A stretch of DNA of 64,000 nt from Bombiscardovia apis (GTDB lineage Bacteria > Actinomycetota > Actinomycetes > Actinomycetales > Bifidobacteriaceae), in the NCBI RefSeq assembly GCF_033095945.1, contig NZ_AP026800.1, positions 868,001-932,000 of the forward strand, in the 5' to 3' direction. Shown here in pieces: positions 36,507 through 47,998 of the stretch. Position 1 is the first letter of the stretch. Every line of letters begins with the position of its first letter. Under the pieces are notes generated by a model. It ran no database searches, was not told where the DNA came from, and saw only the letters and a list, made by a program, of their open reading frames with translations. The position numbers were made by a program, and so were the translations under genes.

Positions 36507-37709
36507 ATGTTGCGTTGGCAGACGGCTGGAGAGTCCCACGGCGAGGCCCTAGTAGCCATGATTGAGGGGCTGCCTGCTGGAATCAGCATTTGCAGTCACG
36601 ATATTGCTGACGCTTTGGCTCGGCGCCGCTTAGGCTACGGTCGTGGCGCTCGTATGAATTTTGAAGAAGACCGGGTACATCTGCTAGCTGGGGTTCGTCA
36701 CGGGCTAACCTTGGGTTCCCCGGTAGCTATTGAAATAGAAAATACCGAATGGCCCAAATGGGAGCAGGTCATGAGTGCAGACCCTCTGCCACAAGGTATG
36801 GAGCTATCAGCGCAGGGGCGCAATGCTCCACTGAGTAGGCCTAGGCCGGGGCATGCTGATTTGAGTGGCATGCGCAAATATGCTTTCGATGACGCGCGTC
36901 CGGTTTTGGAACGTTCGAGCGCTCGTGAAACGGCTTCCCGTGTGGCTTTAGGTACCGTAGCTGCTCATTTCTTAGAGCAGACGCTTGGTATTCGTACCGC
37001 TTCCCACGTGCTTTCTATTGGTGGAGCGGGTATCGACCGAGATGACACCAGTTATGAACTTCCTCGGCCGGAGGACCGCGAAGCCTTAGATGCATCGCCG
37101 GTGCGCACACTCGACCCTTCGGCACAAGATCAGATGATAGCCCGTATAGACCAAGCTAAGGCCGATGCTGACACGCTGGGTGGTGTTTTTGAGGTGGTGG
37201 CTTATGGCGTTCCAGCAGGTTTGGGTACACACGTCGAAGCAGACCGTCGTTTGGACGCAGCTTTGGCTTCAGCTTTTATTGGCATTCAAGCCATTAAAGG
37301 TGTGGAAATCGGTGAGGGCTTTGCTGAAGCGGAACGACCCGGTTCTCAGGCACAAGACGAAATCGTCAAAGGCGTAGACGGTCGTTTGACCCGCGAGAGC
37401 AATCGTGCTGGCGGTATTGAGGGCGGTATGTCAGATGGGCAGGTCATTCGAGTCAGGGCGGCCATGAAGCCTATCTCGTCAATTCCCAAGGCTTTGCGCA
37501 CCGTCGACGTGAAGACGGGGGAGGCTGCTACCGCTATTAATCAGCGTTCTGACACTACTGCGGTGCCGGCTGCTGCGGTCATTGGTGAAGCCATGATGAA
37601 TTTGGTATTGGCCCAGTTTGCTCTTGAAAAGTTTGGCGGCGATTCTGTACAAGAAGTTCGGCGCAACGCTCAGGCTTATTTAGCTTCCTGGCCGGAGGGA
37701 CTGCGATGA
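36507..37709 (+). CDS. aroC: Chorismate synthase
   Basis: A 400-residue FMN-dependent enzyme making chorismate from EPSP. Visible landmarks are [65 protein letters not shown], and [31 protein letters not shown] lies seven bases before the ATG. Its stop overlaps the aroKB start (ATGA), so translation is coupled. It is in one operon with aroKB and aroQ. Confidence 0.97.
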   Translation: MLRWQTAGESHGEALVAMIEGLPAGISICSHDIADALARRRLGYGRGARMNFEEDRVHLLAGVRHGLTLGSPVAIEIENTEWPKWEQVMSADPLPQGMELSAQGRNAPLSRPRPGHADLSGMRKYAFDDARPVLERSSARETASRVALGTVAAHFLEQTLGIRTASHVLSIGGAGIDRDDTSYELPRPEDREALDASPVRTLDPSAQDQMIARIDQAKADADTLGGVFEVVAYGVPAGLGTHVEADRRLDAALASAFIGIQAIKGVEIGEGFAEAERPGSQAQDEIVKGVDGRLTRESNRAGGIEGGMSDGQVIRVRAAMKPISSIPKALRTVDVKTGEAATAINQRSDTTAVPAAAVIGEAMMNLVLAQFALEKFGGDSVQEVRRNAQAYLASWPEGLR

Positions 37710-39331
37710 GTCATTCTCAAGCAATGCCGCGTGCTGTTGTAATCGGCATGCCCGGTGCTGGGAAAACCCGGGTGGGTAAGATGGCTGCTTCCCTCTTGCA
37801 CTTACCTTTCAAAGATGCTGACCAGCTTGTTGAAGTGCAAGTTGGGCAAACCATATCTGAGCTCATTGAGACACGGGGTGAGCGGGTTTTCCGCCAAATT
37901 GAGCGTGACGTAGTCTGTGATGAGATCCACCAGTTCGAGGGTGGTATTTTTGCTTTAGGTGGGGGTTCACCCATGACCCCCGATATTTACGATGCCTTGA
38001 TGGAATATCGCCGTTTGGGCGGTACCGTAGTTTTTTTGGATGCTGACCCTGAAGAAGCTAGCACTCGAGCTGCCCACGGCTCTAAGCGCCCACTTTTGGC
38101 GAACGATGCTAAAAATCGTTGGATGGAACTCTACCGAGAGCGTCAACCGGTCTATCAAGGCTTGGCTACGGTTTCTATTCCCTCGCATGGTACTACGCCT
38201 AAAGTGATGGCTCAGCGTTTGACCGATGCTCTTTACGAGCGTGTGGTGCATGTCAGTGGTACTGAACCCTATGATGTGCGTATTGGCCCGGGGGTGAGTT
38301 CAAAGCTGCGCATCTTGCTTGGTGAGGATACATCTCGTGTGGCTTTGATACACACGAGGCCGGTGCAACGCCATGCCGACCATGTGCGAGCACTCTTGCG
38401 TCAGTCTGGTTATCAGGTGAGTGATATTGCTATACCGGATGCTGAAGCCGGTAAAAAAGTGGACGTAGCCAATGGTGTGTGGACTCGACTGGCGGAGGAT
38501 GGTTTTACCCGTTCCGATGCTGTTGTGGGTCTTGGTGGGGGAGCGGTCACCGATTTGGCTGGCTTCGTGGCAGCGACTTGGATGCGGGGTATTCGCTATG
38601 TGAACTGCCCGACTTCCTTGCTCGCTATGGTCGATGCATCCGCTGGCGGCAAAACTGGTATCAATATTCCTCAGGGCAAGAATTTAGTCGGTTCATTCTA
38701 TACGCCTCTCGGTGTTTTGGCAGATTTGCGCGTTCTAAACACTTTACCAACTGACATTTTTGTCGAAGGTCTGGGAGAAGTTGCCAAGTGTGGTTTCATT
38801 ACTGATCCGCACATTTTGCAGATTTTGGAAGACCACGCGCAGGAGTTGCGCTCCTTCGATGGTTCGGAACCTGAGCAGTGGATTGAAGAAGTAGCAGCAG
38901 AGCTGATTGAGCGGTCTATCAGTGTGAAATCGCGTTATGTGTCGGTTGATTTGAAAGAGTCAGGTCCGCGCGAGTTTCTCAACTATGGGCACACATTAGG
39001 CCATGCTATCGAACAGATTGAGCACTTTACCTGGCGGCACGGTCAGGCGGTATCTGTTGGTATGGTCTTTGCTGCCGAGCTGTCTTCTATTGTAGGTCAT
39101 ATCAATCAAGATTTAGTGGATTACCATCGTGAGCTCTTGACTTCCTTGGGCTTGAGAACCTCTTGGTCGGGTGGCTCTTGGCAGCAGGTGCTCGACCTGA
39201 TGCATAAAGACAAAAAGGCGCGAGGTAACCAGCTCAGATTCATTATTCTAGACGACATCGGCCATCCGGTGCACTTGAATAATCCGCCATTAGACGCTGT
39301 CCGTGAAGCGTTCGAGCGTATCCGTAGCTAA
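37706..39331 (+). CDS. aroKB: Bifunctional shikimate kinase / 3-dehydroquinate synthase
   Basis: A 541-residue fusion. Residues about 1-170 are shikimate kinase with the P-loop [11 protein letters not shown], the shikimate-binding DADQLVE, RxxFRxxE-type [10 protein letters not shown], and FALGGGSPM. From about 185 to the end is 3-dehydroquinate synthase with [43 protein letters not shown], and zinc ligands in [12 protein letters not shown] and [10 protein letters not shown]. The pathway steps 2 and 5 are thus on one chain, a known bifidobacterial arrangement. There is no break between the domains. Confidence 0.96.
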   Translation: MSHSQAMPRAVVIGMPGAGKTRVGKMAASLLHLPFKDADQLVEVQVGQTISELIETRGERVFRQIERDVVCDEIHQFEGGIFALGGGSPMTPDIYDALMEYRRLGGTVVFLDADPEEASTRAAHGSKRPLLANDAKNRWMELYRERQPVYQGLATVSIPSHGTTPKVMAQRLTDALYERVVHVSGTEPYDVRIGPGVSSKLRILLGEDTSRVALIHTRPVQRHADHVRALLRQSGYQVSDIAIPDAEAGKKVDVANGVWTRLAEDGFTRSDAVVGLGGGAVTDLAGFVAATWMRGIRYVNCPTSLLAMVDASAGGKTGINIPQGKNLVGSFYTPLGVLADLRVLNTLPTDIFVEGLGEVAKCGFITDPHILQILEDHAQELRSFDGSEPEQWIEEVAAELIERSISVKSRYVSVDLKESGPREFLNYGHTLGHAIEQIEHFTWRHGQAVSVGMVFAAELSSIVGHINQDLVDYHRELLTSLGLRTSWSGGSWQQVLDLMHKDKKARGNQLRFIILDDIGHPVHLNNPPLDAVREAFERIRS

Positions 39332-39372
39332 GGCTCTAGCCGCGGTATAGCGGCTGTATTGAAGAGGAGAGC

Positions 39373-39867
39373 ATGATGAACGAGGGCAGTCACTATAGTC
39401 AATCGCAGAAGCCAACGAAGGTTGTGGTGGTCAATGGTCCCAACCTTGGGCGCTTAGGCGTGCGTGAGCCGGACGTGTATGGTCACCAGGATTTGGCAAC
39501 CCTTCGGCTGGACTGTCAAGACTGGGGGCGTGAGCTTGGCTTGCAGGTAGAAGTACGCCAGAGCGATGACGAGGGCGAGGTCATCTCGTGGATGCATGAA
39601 GCCGTGGATCAGGGCACGCCAATTGTGATGAATCCGGCGGCTTTTACTCATTACAGCTACGGTCTGGCTGATGCCGCAGCCCAGGTCACTAGTGCAGGAT
39701 TGCCTTTACTTGAGGTTCATATCTCCAATCCTGCCTCACGCGAAGCTTTCCGGCGGCATAGCGTTATTTCTCCAGTTGCTACTGGAACCATTACCGGCAT
39801 GGGTTTCTACGGCTACAAGCTAGCTCTTGAATCGGTGGCCCACACCTTGCGAGAGAGTGCAGACTAA
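39373..39867 (+). CDS. aroQ: 3-dehydroquinate dehydratase, type II
   Basis: A 164-residue dodecameric dehydratase converting 3-dehydroquinate to 3-dehydroshikimate. GPNLGRLGVREPDVYG (catalytic Tyr), QSDDEGEVISWMHEA, NPAAFTHYSYGLADA, EVHISNPASREAFRRHS and GTITGMGFYGYKLAL are the expected features. GAGGAG lies eight bases before ATG. An aroE gene for the next step is not in this window. Confidence 0.95.
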   Translation: MMNEGSHYSQSQKPTKVVVVNGPNLGRLGVREPDVYGHQDLATLRLDCQDWGRELGLQVEVRQSDDEGEVISWMHEAVDQGTPIVMNPAAFTHYSYGLADAAAQVTSAGLPLLEVHISNPASREAFRRHSVISPVATGTITGMGFYGYKLALESVAHTLRESAD

Positions 39868-39869
39868 CT

Positions 39870-42446
39870 ATGTCTTTGCAGCGGTCTAGGAATCAAGATT
39901 CTGAGCAATCTTCTAATGTTCCTCAAGTCATCGAAGTCCTCGGTGCGCGAGTACACAATCTGAAGAATGTCGACGTACGAGTACCGCTCAACCAGTTGGT
40001 GGGTATAGCTGGGGTTTCAGGCTCCGGCAAGTCGTCATTGGCTCTAGGTGTCTTGTACGCGGAGGGCTCGCGCCGCTATTTAGATGCACTCTCAACCTAC
40101 ACGCGCCGCAGAATGACACAGGCGCAGAAACCCCAGGTAGACGCTGTCCGTTTCGTTCCGCCAGCGCTGGCCTTGCGTCAACGGCCGGGAGTTGGTGGGA
40201 TGCGCTCAACCTTTGGCACTTCAACTGAGCTGTTGAACGTTTTACGACTCATGTTTTCGCGGCTGGCTTCCCATCGCTGCCCCAATGGGCATTATGTGCC
40301 ACCCACGATGAAGGTCGCTGCTGAAATTCCTTTTGACTGCCCGGTCTGCGGAGCGCAGGTCAAGCCGCCCTCGGCTGAAGAGCTGGCATTTAATTCTTTG
40401 GGAGCATGCCCAACCTGCCAAGGAACAGGCACCATCCGCGAAGTCAATGATGCCAGCCTAGTTCCAGACGAGAATCTGAGCATTGACCAAGGGGCAGTTG
40501 TGCCTTGGCGCACTTTTGGTTTTAACGTGCAGCCAGGTATAGTCCGTGAATTCGGTGTGCGTACAGATGTGCCTTGGAAAGACTTGAGCGATTGGGAACG
40601 AGATATTGTTTTCAATGGCCCTGAGGAAAAGAAGCATATCACTATCACCTCAGTCAAGGGTGTCCACGAGCTCGATTTTACCTTCCGCAATGCGCGTTTG
40701 ACCGTCACAAAAGAGCTGGAACGAGCTAGCGACGACAAACGACTGGCCAAAGTCTCTAAATTCTTAATTGAGCGTACCTGCCCAGATTGCATGGGCAGCA
40801 GGCTCAATCCAGCAGCGCGAGCCCCGCACATCCAGGATCACAATTTATCCGAAGTTACTGCTTGGACCTTGCAAGACATTACGACTTGGGCACTCACTGT
40901 AGTGCCTGACTTACCTCAAGACATGCAAGCGATGGCCCAAAGTCTGGTGGAAACGCTCGAAGATATGGGAGAGCGCTTGCTTCAACTCGGTTTGGGGTAT
41001 TTGACTTTGGACCGTTCTTTGGCTTCACTTTCGACCGGCGAGCGCCAGCGTGCCCAGCTGTCGAGGGCGGTGCGCAACGAGACTACTGGTGTCTTGTATG
41101 TGCTCGACGAGCCTTCAACTGGTTTGCACCCTGCGAATATTGAGGGACTTATAGGGGTCATGCGCGACTTGCTGGCTTCAGGTAATTCGGTAGTGTTTGT
41201 AGACCATGACGTTACAGTGCTGAAAGCTGCTGATTACTTTATTGAGATGGGTCCGGCCGCTGGCCGTTTAGGCGGTCAAGTTATAGCTCAAGGCAGGCCT
41301 GAGCAGATTGCACATAATTCAGATTCTCGTATAGCTGGTTTCTTGTCAGCCACAGAACCGGTCTTGGTTCGTAAGCGCCTGCTCTTACCTTCCGAGCGCA
41401 CTCGTGGTGGCGGTGCGACAAATCAGTGGTTGCGCATGACAACTGATTCACTCCACACAGTTCATCCTTTGAATGTTTCGATTCCTCGTGGTCGAATGAC
41501 TGCTGTGACTGGGGTTTCTGGCTCTGGCAAGACGACTATGGTCTTAGAATCCCTGCTGCCGGCTCTTGAAGCCCAGAGCGAGCATGTGCCTCTGCCTGCG
41601 CATGTCAAGCAGTTTGATCCTGCTGGCATTACTCGTGTGCGCTTGGTAGATTCTTCTCCAATCGGTATCAATGTGCGCTCAACGATTGCCACTTACACTG
41701 CGATTATGAACCAGCTGCGTCGGCTTTTTGCTGCGACCCCTACTGCCAAGCGTTTAGGGTTCAACGTGTCGGCTTTCTCTTACAATACAGGTTCCTTGCG
41801 CTGTCCTCAGTGCGATGGTACGGGCCAAATCAGCTTGGATGTGCAGTTTTTGCCTGACGTGACCATCACTTGCCCGGTATGCCAAGGCTCTCGCTATAAG
41901 GATGAGGCTCGACAGGTGACGATTACAACTGAGCATCATCCAAAGCCTATAAGCCTGCCTGACATGCTAGATATGGATGTTGCTCAGGCCAAGGAGGTAT
42001 GTGAAGGTCTGCAATCGTCTTTGGGCAAGCGCATTTTCCACTCACTCGAGACCTTGTGCGACTTGGGACTTGGATACCTGAAGCTAGGGGAGGACACGCC
42101 TTCGCTCTCGGGCGGGGAAGCCCAGCGGCTCAAGCTCTCCAACGAGCTGGGTAAAGAGCAGTCGCATTCTCTCTTCATCTTGGACGAGCCCACTACTGGG
42201 CTGCATCCTCTCGACGTGCGTACTCTCATCGCTGTTTTGCAGCGCTTACTAGATGGCGGGGCTACTGTCGTTTTCATTGAGCACGACTTGGACATGATTG
42301 CCAACGCGGATTACGTGATTGACATGGGCCCCGGCGGAGGCCAAGATGGCGGCAGTATCGTTGCCACCGGCACTCCAGAAGAAATTGCCGGCAACTTGGG
42401 CAGTCTTACGGGCAGGTATTTGGCTCAACATTTGGGCGTGTCATAA
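39870..42446 (+). CDS. UvrA paralogue (class II, drug-resistance type)
   Basis: An 858-residue twin ABC ATPase. Domain 1 has GVSGSGKSSLALGVLYAEG and the signature LSTGERQRAQLSRA; domain 2 has GVSGSGKTTMVLESL and LSGGEAQRLKLSNE. Zinc modules (CPVCGAQ, CPTCQGTGT, CPQCDGTGQ and CPVCQGSRY) are present. At 858 residues it lacks the UvrB-binding domain of housekeeping UvrA (about 940), which marks the class II/DrrC-type group linked to resistance against DNA-binding drugs. No uvrB or uvrC is adjacent. It follows aroQ by two bases, so it may be cotranscribed with the shikimate genes. Confidence 0.9.
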   Translation: MSLQRSRNQDSEQSSNVPQVIEVLGARVHNLKNVDVRVPLNQLVGIAGVSGSGKSSLALGVLYAEGSRRYLDALSTYTRRRMTQAQKPQVDAVRFVPPALALRQRPGVGGMRSTFGTSTELLNVLRLMFSRLASHRCPNGHYVPPTMKVAAEIPFDCPVCGAQVKPPSAEELAFNSLGACPTCQGTGTIREVNDASLVPDENLSIDQGAVVPWRTFGFNVQPGIVREFGVRTDVPWKDLSDWERDIVFNGPEEKKHITITSVKGVHELDFTFRNARLTVTKELERASDDKRLAKVSKFLIERTCPDCMGSRLNPAARAPHIQDHNLSEVTAWTLQDITTWALTVVPDLPQDMQAMAQSLVETLEDMGERLLQLGLGYLTLDRSLASLSTGERQRAQLSRAVRNETTGVLYVLDEPSTGLHPANIEGLIGVMRDLLASGNSVVFVDHDVTVLKAADYFIEMGPAAGRLGGQVIAQGRPEQIAHNSDSRIAGFLSATEPVLVRKRLLLPSERTRGGGATNQWLRMTTDSLHTVHPLNVSIPRGRMTAVTGVSGSGKTTMVLESLLPALEAQSEHVPLPAHVKQFDPAGITRVRLVDSSPIGINVRSTIATYTAIMNQLRRLFAATPTAKRLGFNVSAFSYNTGSLRCPQCDGTGQISLDVQFLPDVTITCPVCQGSRYKDEARQVTITTEHHPKPISLPDMLDMDVAQAKEVCEGLQSSLGKRIFHSLETLCDLGLGYLKLGEDTPSLSGGEAQRLKLSNELGKEQSHSLFILDEPTTGLHPLDVRTLIAVLQRLLDGGATVVFIEHDLDMIANADYVIDMGPGGGQDGGSIVATGTPEEIAGNLGSLTGRYLAQHLGVS

Positions 42447-42542
42447 GCTTTTTGAGCTGTAAGAACAGCTCTCAGCTTTTTGCTTTCTATCATTGAGCGA
42501 ACGAGCCCAAAAGGTCTACAAGAGCTGATAGGCTGAAGTTCC

Positions 42543-44204
42543 ATGGTTAAACAACATGGAAATTCTCAAGAGCACGTTACCAAGCACATTTTCGTCACCG
42601 GTGGCGTTGTCTCATCTCTCGGTAAAGGCTTAACCGCTTCCTCCCTCGGCAGGCTCTTACGCAGCCGTGGCATTCGAGTACTTCAGCAGAAGCTTGACCC
42701 TTATATTAACGTCGATCCCGGCACTATGAACCCCTTCCAGCACGGCGAAGTTTACGTGACTGAAGATGGGGCTGAAACCGATTTAGATATCGGTCACTAT
42801 GAGCGTTTCCTTGACATCTTCCTGACGCAAAAAGCCAATGTGACTACTGGCCAAATTTACCAGTCGGTCTTGCGTAAGGAGCGCGCTGGCGAGTACCTAG
42901 GCCAGTGTGTGCAGGTCATTCCCCACATCACTAATGAGATTAAGAGCCGCATGCGTGCTCAAGCTGGCGACGATGTGGACGTCATCATTACCGAAATTGG
43001 CGGTACGGTCGGAGATATCGAATCTCAGCCCTTCATGGAAGCTGCCCGCGAAGTCCGCCGAGATATTGGTGCCGACAATTGCATGTTCGTTCACGTCTCG
43101 TTGGTGCCCTACATTGCGGCGGCTCACGAGCTCAAAACCAAGCCAACTCAGCATTCGGTCATGGCTCTTCGTCAGTTGGGTATTGCGCCAGATGCGCTCG
43201 TCTTGCGCTCCGACCGCCCCCTGACTGATTCCGTCAAAGACAAGATTTCTTTGATGTGCGATGTCGATGCCGAGGGTGTTGTCAACTGTGTAGATGCGCC
43301 TTCGATTTACGACGTACCCAAGATTTTGCACGACGAAGGTTTGGACGCGTACGTGGTTCGCGAGCTCGGTCTGCCCTTCCACGACGTCGATTGGGCTGAG
43401 TGGGATGATCTGCTGGAACGCGTGCACCACCCCAAGCGCGAGGTCAATGTTGCCATTATCGGCAAGTATATCGATCTGCCTGACGCATACCTGTCTGTAT
43501 CTGAGGCCATCAAGGCCGGAGGCTTCGCTAATTGGGCCAAGGTCAATGTTAAGTGGGTCACTGCTGATGATTGCGAAACCATGTCTGGTGCAGAGCAAGC
43601 CTTACGAGATATCGACGGTATCGTGGTGCCCGGCGGTTTTGGATCGCGAGGAGTCGACGGCAAGATAGGTGCTCTGCGCTATGCCCGTGAGCACCAGTTA
43701 CCAGCCTTGGGCATCTGCTTGGGCATGCAATCTATGGTCATTGAATACTCTCGTGATGCTCTTGGCTTGGAAGATGCCAATTCGTCTGAGTTTGAGCCAG
43801 GCTGCGCCAACCCCGTAGTAGCAACTATGGAAGAGCAAAAGTCCATTGTGGATGGCGACGGCGATATGGGGCACACTATGCGGTTGGGTGCTTACCCGGC
43901 TGTTTTGCGAGATGATTCTCTTGTAGCCCAGCTTTACGGTTCCACTGAGATAAGCGAACGTCACCGTCACCGTTATGAAGTGAATGTAGCTTACAAGCAG
44001 CGCTTGAATGAGGCTGGACTCAAGATTTCGGGTACCAGCCCAGATGGTGAGCTGACCGAGTTTGTTGAGATTGCTCAAGGTACTCACCCCTTCTATGTTG
44101 GTACGCAGGGGCATCCAGAGTTCAAGTCTCGCCCAACCAAGCCGCATCCGCTGTTCGCAGGTTTGGTTAAGGCTAGCTTGGATCATGAAGCTGCCCGACA
44201 CTAA
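42543..44204 (+). CDS. pyrG: CTP synthase
   Basis: A 553-residue enzyme that aminates UTP to CTP. The N-terminal amidoligase domain has [40 protein letters not shown] and [13 protein letters not shown]; the C-terminal class I glutaminase has the nucleophile Cys in [13 protein letters not shown] and the His/Glu of [10 protein letters not shown]. It is monocistronic, ended by a hairpin, and precedes the SUF operon. Confidence 0.97.
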   Translation: MVKQHGNSQEHVTKHIFVTGGVVSSLGKGLTASSLGRLLRSRGIRVLQQKLDPYINVDPGTMNPFQHGEVYVTEDGAETDLDIGHYERFLDIFLTQKANVTTGQIYQSVLRKERAGEYLGQCVQVIPHITNEIKSRMRAQAGDDVDVIITEIGGTVGDIESQPFMEAAREVRRDIGADNCMFVHVSLVPYIAAAHELKTKPTQHSVMALRQLGIAPDALVLRSDRPLTDSVKDKISLMCDVDAEGVVNCVDAPSIYDVPKILHDEGLDAYVVRELGLPFHDVDWAEWDDLLERVHHPKREVNVAIIGKYIDLPDAYLSVSEAIKAGGFANWAKVNVKWVTADDCETMSGAEQALRDIDGIVVPGGFGSRGVDGKIGALRYAREHQLPALGICLGMQSMVIEYSRDALGLEDANSSEFEPGCANPVVATMEEQKSIVDGDGDMGHTMRLGAYPAVLRDDSLVAQLYGSTEISERHRHRYEVNVAYKQRLNEAGLKISGTSPDGELTEFVEIAQGTHPFYVGTQGHPEFKSRPTKPHPLFAGLVKASLDHEAARH

Positions 44205-44242
44205 ATGAATGCGTCTGAGCTCCTTTCATAAGAGTTCATGTC

Positions 44243-44286
44243 AACGTCCGTTGCTTGCAGAAGGTGCATGGCAGCGGGCGTTTGCT
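44243..44286 (+). terminator. pyrG terminator
   Basis: AACGTCCGTTGC (44243-44254) pairs with GCAGCGGGCGTT (44271-44282) with G-U pairs, followed by TTGCTT. It separates pyrG from sufB. Confidence 0.7.
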
Positions 44287-44437
44287 TATGCCAAGCTGCT
44301 CATGAGAATAACAAACTCGCAAAGGTAAGTTATTTCACAGTCCCTCGCGCTAGCGGTTTGTACGGTAGACCAGTATTCTTGGAGTATCAGCTCGGTTGCT
44401 CTTGTAGTAGCCAAAGAGTGTTAGGAGGTCCGCAGGC

Positions 44438-45937
44438 GTGAGTACTAGCTCGAAGCAGACGGATACGACGCGAGATGTCGAAATGAGTCAGTACGTAGCT
44501 GACCGCTCTCGTGTCAACGAAGACAAAATCAAACAAGACGATGAGATTCTTTCTCAGTTTGGTGACTACAACTACGGTTGGCATGATTCCGACGCTGCCG
44601 GTGAAGCTGCGAAGAAGGGCATAGACGAGAATGTTGTGCGCGCCATTTCAGCAGATAAACACGAGCCGGAGTGGATGCTAGAGCGCCGCCTGCAAGGATA
44701 CAAGGCATTCGTCGATGCGCCCATGCCCAAGTGGGGTGTGGATTTAAGCGGTTTCGATGCGCAAGATTTTAAGTATTACGTCAAACCGCTCGATAAACAG
44801 GCCCAGTCTTGGGAAGATTTGCCCGAAGACATCAAGAGCACCTATGACCGTTTAGGCATTCCTGAAGCTGAGAAGAAGCGCTTGGTCTCGGGTGTGGCCG
44901 CTCAATACGAATCTGAGGTGATTTACAACTCTATTCGTGAGGATCTTCAAGAACAGGGTGTCATTTTTATGGACACCGACACTGCCTTGCAGAAGCATCC
45001 TGAGCTATTCAAGAAGTATTTCGGCACCGTCATTCCCGCAGATGACAACAAGTTTGCGGCTTTGAACACGGCTGCTTGGTCTGGCGGTTCGTTCGTGTAT
45101 GTACCCAAGGGCGTGCATGTTGACATACCACTTCAGGCCTACTTCCGCATTAATACGCCCAATATGGGCCAGTTTGAGCGCACCTTGATTATCGCTGACG
45201 AGGGCTCATACGTGCATTACGTAGAGGGCTGCACCGCGCCTATCTACTCGACTGATTCGCTGCATGCCGCAATCGTGGAAATTATTGTTGAGCCTCATGC
45301 TCGCGTGCGCTATACCACCGTGCAGAATTGGTCGAACAACGTCTACAATCTAGTAACCCAGCGTGCTTACGTGCGTGAGGGCGGCACGATGGAATGGGTC
45401 GACGGCAACATCGGTTCTAAGGCCACTATGAAGTATCCTGCTTGCATTTTGGCTGAGCCCTATGCCAAGGGCGAGACTATGTCTTTGGGCTTTGCCGGAC
45501 AAGGACAGTATCAAGATACGGGCGCTAAGATGATTCACTTGGCCCCGCACACTTCTTCAACTATCGTTTCTAAGTCCATCTCTCGTAATCTGGGTCGTGC
45601 TGCATACCGCGGTTTGGTCAAGATTGTTAAGGGCGCTGAGCACTCCTCTTCGTCGGTAGTGTGCGATGCGCTCTTGGTCGATGATTATTCTCGTTCTGAT
45701 ACGTATCCTCACGTGGATGTGCGCGAAGACGATGTGACCATGTCTCACGAGGCTACGGTCTCGAAGATTTCCGAAGATCAGCTCTTCTACCTGATGAGCC
45801 GCGGTTTGAGTGAGGAAGAAGCCCGGGGCATGATTGTTCGCGGTTTTGTCGAGCCCATCTCTCGCGAACTGCCGATGGAATATGCTCTTGAGCTTAACCG
45901 TCTAGTCGAGCTGCAAATGGAAGGATCGGTTGGCTGA
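44438..45937 (+). CDS. sufB: Fe-S cluster assembly protein SufB
   Basis: A 499-residue scaffold subunit of the SufBC2D complex. Conserved text includes [82 protein letters not shown] (scaffold Cys) and [18 protein letters not shown]. The start is GTG, with AGGAGG ten bases before. It heads a six-gene cluster whose members overlap or lie within 55 bases. There is no sufR repressor gene upstream, unlike many actinobacteria. Confidence 0.96.
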   Translation: MSTSSKQTDTTRDVEMSQYVADRSRVNEDKIKQDDEILSQFGDYNYGWHDSDAAGEAAKKGIDENVVRAISADKHEPEWMLERRLQGYKAFVDAPMPKWGVDLSGFDAQDFKYYVKPLDKQAQSWEDLPEDIKSTYDRLGIPEAEKKRLVSGVAAQYESEVIYNSIREDLQEQGVIFMDTDTALQKHPELFKKYFGTVIPADDNKFAALNTAAWSGGSFVYVPKGVHVDIPLQAYFRINTPNMGQFERTLIIADEGSYVHYVEGCTAPIYSTDSLHAAIVEIIVEPHARVRYTTVQNWSNNVYNLVTQRAYVREGGTMEWVDGNIGSKATMKYPACILAEPYAKGETMSLGFAGQGQYQDTGAKMIHLAPHTSSTIVSKSISRNLGRAAYRGLVKIVKGAEHSSSSVVCDALLVDDYSRSDTYPHVDVREDDVTMSHEATVSKISEDQLFYLMSRGLSEEEARGMIVRGFVEPISRELPMEYALELNRLVELQMEGSVG

Positions 45938-45938
45938 T

Positions 45939-47165
45939 ATGAGCACAACAGCAGAAATTCAAATGCCTCAGGACGATAGCGCTGATCCTTACGCAGCACC
46001 AGCGCGTATGCCTTCGAGTGCGGATCGCTCTATTCGCTCCTTCAACCCCGATGATTACGCCATTCCAACGCGCAAGCAGGAAGACTGGCGCTTTACACCG
46101 GTAGAGCGTTTAGAGGAGTTCTACCAAGTCTTTGAGCCTTCTGGTAAGACTAGCTGCACGGTGACCATGATAGACGGCAGCACGGTCGATTCTAGCCAAG
46201 TTTCACTCAGCACTGTTGAAATGGGGCAGGAGCCTTCTGGAACGGTGCAAAAGCCCAACGATAAGGTCTCGGCAGTAGAGTGGGCCAGCAATAAGCAGTC
46301 GCAGGTTATCAAGCTTTCTGGTGAGATTGACCAGCCGGTATTGGTCAAGATTGTGGGCGGCGGTCCTCAGCTAGACTCTCTTCACTTGATGATAGAAACC
46401 GAAGCGCGTACTCACGCCGATATCGTGGTAGAACACGAAGGCGATGCTCTCTTAGCTGAAGGTGTTGAAATTCGCACCGGAGCTGATTCGCATATTTCCA
46501 CGACCTTCATCCAAGAGTGGGAACCAACCGCTAAGGAAGTTGCTAACCAGCGTATTCACGTGGGCGCTGGTGCAACCTTGCGCCATTCAGTGGTGACCTT
46601 GGGCGGCGATGTGGTTCGTATTCGCATGGACCAAGAGTTCGGCGGGGAAGCTGGCGAGCTCAACATGCTCGGCATTTACTTCGTAGATCCGGGTAAGCAC
46701 ATGGAGCATCGCACTATGGTGGTCCACAACCATCCCAACTGTAAGTCTCGCGTAGTCTACAAGGGCGCACTTGATGGAGTGAAAGCTCATTCGACTTGGG
46801 TGGGCAATGCGCTCATTCAGCCCACGGCGCCGGGCACTGATTCCTATGAGCTGAACCGTAACTTGGTGCTGACCCCGGGCGCTGTTGCTGATTCCGAACC
46901 AAACTTGGAGATTGAAAACGGCGACATTGTCGGTGCTGGTCATGCTAGTTCGGTGGGGCGTTTTGAAGAAGAAGAACTCTTCTATCTGCAATCCCGAGGA
47001 ATCTCAGAGCAGGATGCTCGCAAGCTGGTAGTTCGGGGCTTCTTTGGCGAGTTGGTCGAAGAAATCGGCGTGCCCAGCGTGGCAGGCCATTTGATGGATG
47101 TGATTGACCGCAGGCTCTCCAAAGGCGAGAGCGAAGATATGAAGCACGTTTTGGAGGGTAAGTAA
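45939..47165 (+). CDS. sufD: Fe-S cluster assembly protein SufD
   Basis: A 408-residue paralogue of SufB that completes the scaffold complex. It has the core beta-helix (TFIQEWEPTAKEVANQRIHVG, HRTMVVHNHPNCKSRVVYKG) and the C-terminal ISEQDARKLVVRGFFGELVEEI. The ATG at 45939 overlaps the sufB stop; an in-frame TTG nine bases upstream would be an alternative with a nearer AAGGA. It sits between sufB and sufC in the cluster. Confidence 0.95.
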   Translation: MSTTAEIQMPQDDSADPYAAPARMPSSADRSIRSFNPDDYAIPTRKQEDWRFTPVERLEEFYQVFEPSGKTSCTVTMIDGSTVDSSQVSLSTVEMGQEPSGTVQKPNDKVSAVEWASNKQSQVIKLSGEIDQPVLVKIVGGGPQLDSLHLMIETEARTHADIVVEHEGDALLAEGVEIRTGADSHISTTFIQEWEPTAKEVANQRIHVGAGATLRHSVVTLGGDVVRIRMDQEFGGEAGELNMLGIYFVDPGKHMEHRTMVVHNHPNCKSRVVYKGALDGVKAHSTWVGNALIQPTAPGTDSYELNRNLVLTPGAVADSEPNLEIENGDIVGAGHASSVGRFEEEELFYLQSRGISEQDARKLVVRGFFGELVEEIGVPSVAGHLMDVIDRRLSKGESEDMKHVLEGK

Positions 47166-47166
47166 G

Positions 47167-47946
47167 ATGTCAACACTCGAAATTAAGGACCTGCACGTCT
47201 CCGTTGAGACCAAGGAAGGTCGCAAGCAAATTCTTAAAGGCGCTAATCTGACCATGAAGTCGGGCCAGACTCACGCTATTATGGGGCCTAACGGTTCGGG
47301 TAAGTCTACCTTGGCTTACACGCTGGCAGGTCATCCTAAGTACATTGTCGATTCCGGCCAAGCCTTGCTCGATGGGGAAGACTTGCTCAAGATGACGGCA
47401 GATGAGCGTGCTAAGGCCGGTCTCTTTTTAGCCATGCAATATCCGGTAGAGGTTTCCGGTGTCTCTATGACGAACTTCCTACGCACTGCTAAGACCGAGA
47501 TTGACGGTCAGGCTCCTCCTATCCGTACCTGGACTAAGGATCTGAACGAGGCTATGAAGCGCCTCAAGATGGATCCTAAGTTTGCTCAGCGTTCGGTCAA
47601 CGAGGGGTTCTCGGGCGGCGAGAAGAAGCGGGCCGAAGTGCTTCAGCTTGAGATTTTGAAGCCCAAGTTTGCTATTTTGGACGAAACTGATTCTGGCCTC
47701 GACGTGGACGCTCTGCGCATCGTGTCAGAGGGAGTTAACCGCGCCAAAGACAATACTGACTTGGGCATTATGATGGTGACGCATTACACGAGGATTTTGA
47801 AGTACATCAAGCCCGACATTGTCCACGTCTTTGCGGAAGGGCGGTTTGTAAAGACTGGCGGCCCTGAATTGGCTGACGAGTTGGAAGAAAGCGGCTACGA
47901 CCAGTACTTGCCGGAGGGTTCTGATTCCGAATCTGCACTGGCTTAA
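47167..47946 (+). CDS. sufC: Fe-S cluster assembly ATPase SufC
   Basis: A 259-residue ABC ATPase driving conformational change in SufBC2D. Walker A is GPNGSGKST, the signature NEGFSGGEKKRAEVLQL, Walker B FAILDETDSGLDVDAL. MGPN and the H-loop MVTHYTRIL complete the fold. It starts one base after sufD, preceded by GGAGGG. Confidence 0.97.
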   Translation: MSTLEIKDLHVSVETKEGRKQILKGANLTMKSGQTHAIMGPNGSGKSTLAYTLAGHPKYIVDSGQALLDGEDLLKMTADERAKAGLFLAMQYPVEVSGVSMTNFLRTAKTEIDGQAPPIRTWTKDLNEAMKRLKMDPKFAQRSVNEGFSGGEKKRAEVLQLEILKPKFAILDETDSGLDVDALRIVSEGVNRAKDNTDLGIMMVTHYTRILKYIKPDIVHVFAEGRFVKTGGPELADELEESGYDQYLPEGSDSESALA

Positions 47947-47998
47947 TGAGTGTTGGATAGTATTCGTAGTTGACGCATACAACTAGAGGGTGGCAGTC

